Under the pieces are notes generated by a model. It searched no databases. It saw only the letters and a program-made list of their open reading frames with translations, and was not told where the DNA came from. The position numbers were made by a program, and so were the translations under genes. Source: Acidobacterium sp. (lineage in GTDB: Bacteria > Acidobacteriota > Vicinamibacteria > Vicinamibacterales > UBA2999). From it: a stretch of DNA of 39,239 nucleotides. This document shows, in pieces, positions 39,202 through 39,239 of the stretch; positions within the stretch are counted from its first letter, which is position 1; every line of letters begins with the position of its first letter. The DNA is taken from contig NSIL01000023.1 in NCBI GenBank assembly GCA_002737365.1, positions 1 through 39,239 of the forward strand, given 5' to 3'.

Positions 39202-39239
39202 CGTCCCCTTCGCGCCCGACGGATTCAGATCCGTCAGCG

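Overview
The window is a 39.2 kb piece of a GC-rich (roughly two thirds G+C by eye), densely packed bacterial chromosome. Gene content suggests an Acidobacteriota genome, most likely class Vicinamibacteria. The pointers are a carboxypeptidase-regulatory/TonB-receptor-like outer-membrane protein with no obvious plug, a split methylmalonyl-CoA mutase, an NtrC regulator beside a PDZ-type multi-TM kinase, many GTG starts with 1-4 bp gene overlaps, and short repeats lying in frame inside housekeeping genes. The taxonomic call is an inference from family resemblance. I saw no rRNA, tRNA, CRISPR array, transposase or phage gene.

Layout. (1) 1-5618, minus strand: M16 peptidase, purB, purS, purQ and purL (3' end off the window), a compact purine operon. 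(2) 5946-8176, plus: rlmN overlapping a CBM48/esterase lipoprotein, ending tail-to-tail with purD (minus). (3) 9662-18743, plus: rpsU, then a tightly coupled run of STAS protein, UbiA-type polyprenyl-phosphate phosphoribosyltransferase, DUF362 protein, a helical protein with an Arg-rich tail, and four GT4 glycosyltransferases. The run reads as a polyprenyl-linked surface-glycan locus. (4) 18683-20370: an SCO protein and a sensor kinase meet head-to-head, both without their expected N-terminal parts. (5) 20387-24792, minus: a PDZ/multi-TM/GAF/PAS kinase and its NtrC-type regulator. (6) 24793-28039: a lower-GC remnant, an outer-membrane receptor-like protein and a secreted protein of unknown function. 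(7) 28212-31614, plus: glgC, eno and gpmA, a glycogen/lower-glycolysis operon. (8) 31591-35590: a small unknown protein, the catalytic subunit of a split methylmalonyl-CoA mutase, and an Opp/Dpp ATPase pair without permeases. (9) 35597-39201, minus: a LolD/MacB-type ATPase, a J-domain protein with an apparent CTG start, and a PilB/GspE-type ATPase with an extra C-terminal double zinc ribbon.

The most unusual signal is a scattered set of very short tandem arrays with a strict 7-nt period but different unit sequences. They lie between genes (before purB, before rlmN, after rpsU) and in frame inside eno (two arrays), purD and a glycosyltransferase. A related 9-nt array sits in the mutase gene, and a palindromic element of about 50 bp is translated as part of PurL. 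Together they suggest an active process that seeds short phased repeats throughout this genome and tolerates insertion into essential enzymes. The second lead is the glycosyltransferase locus, with its A-B-B-A paralogue order and two adjacent proteins carrying Arg-rich disordered tails.
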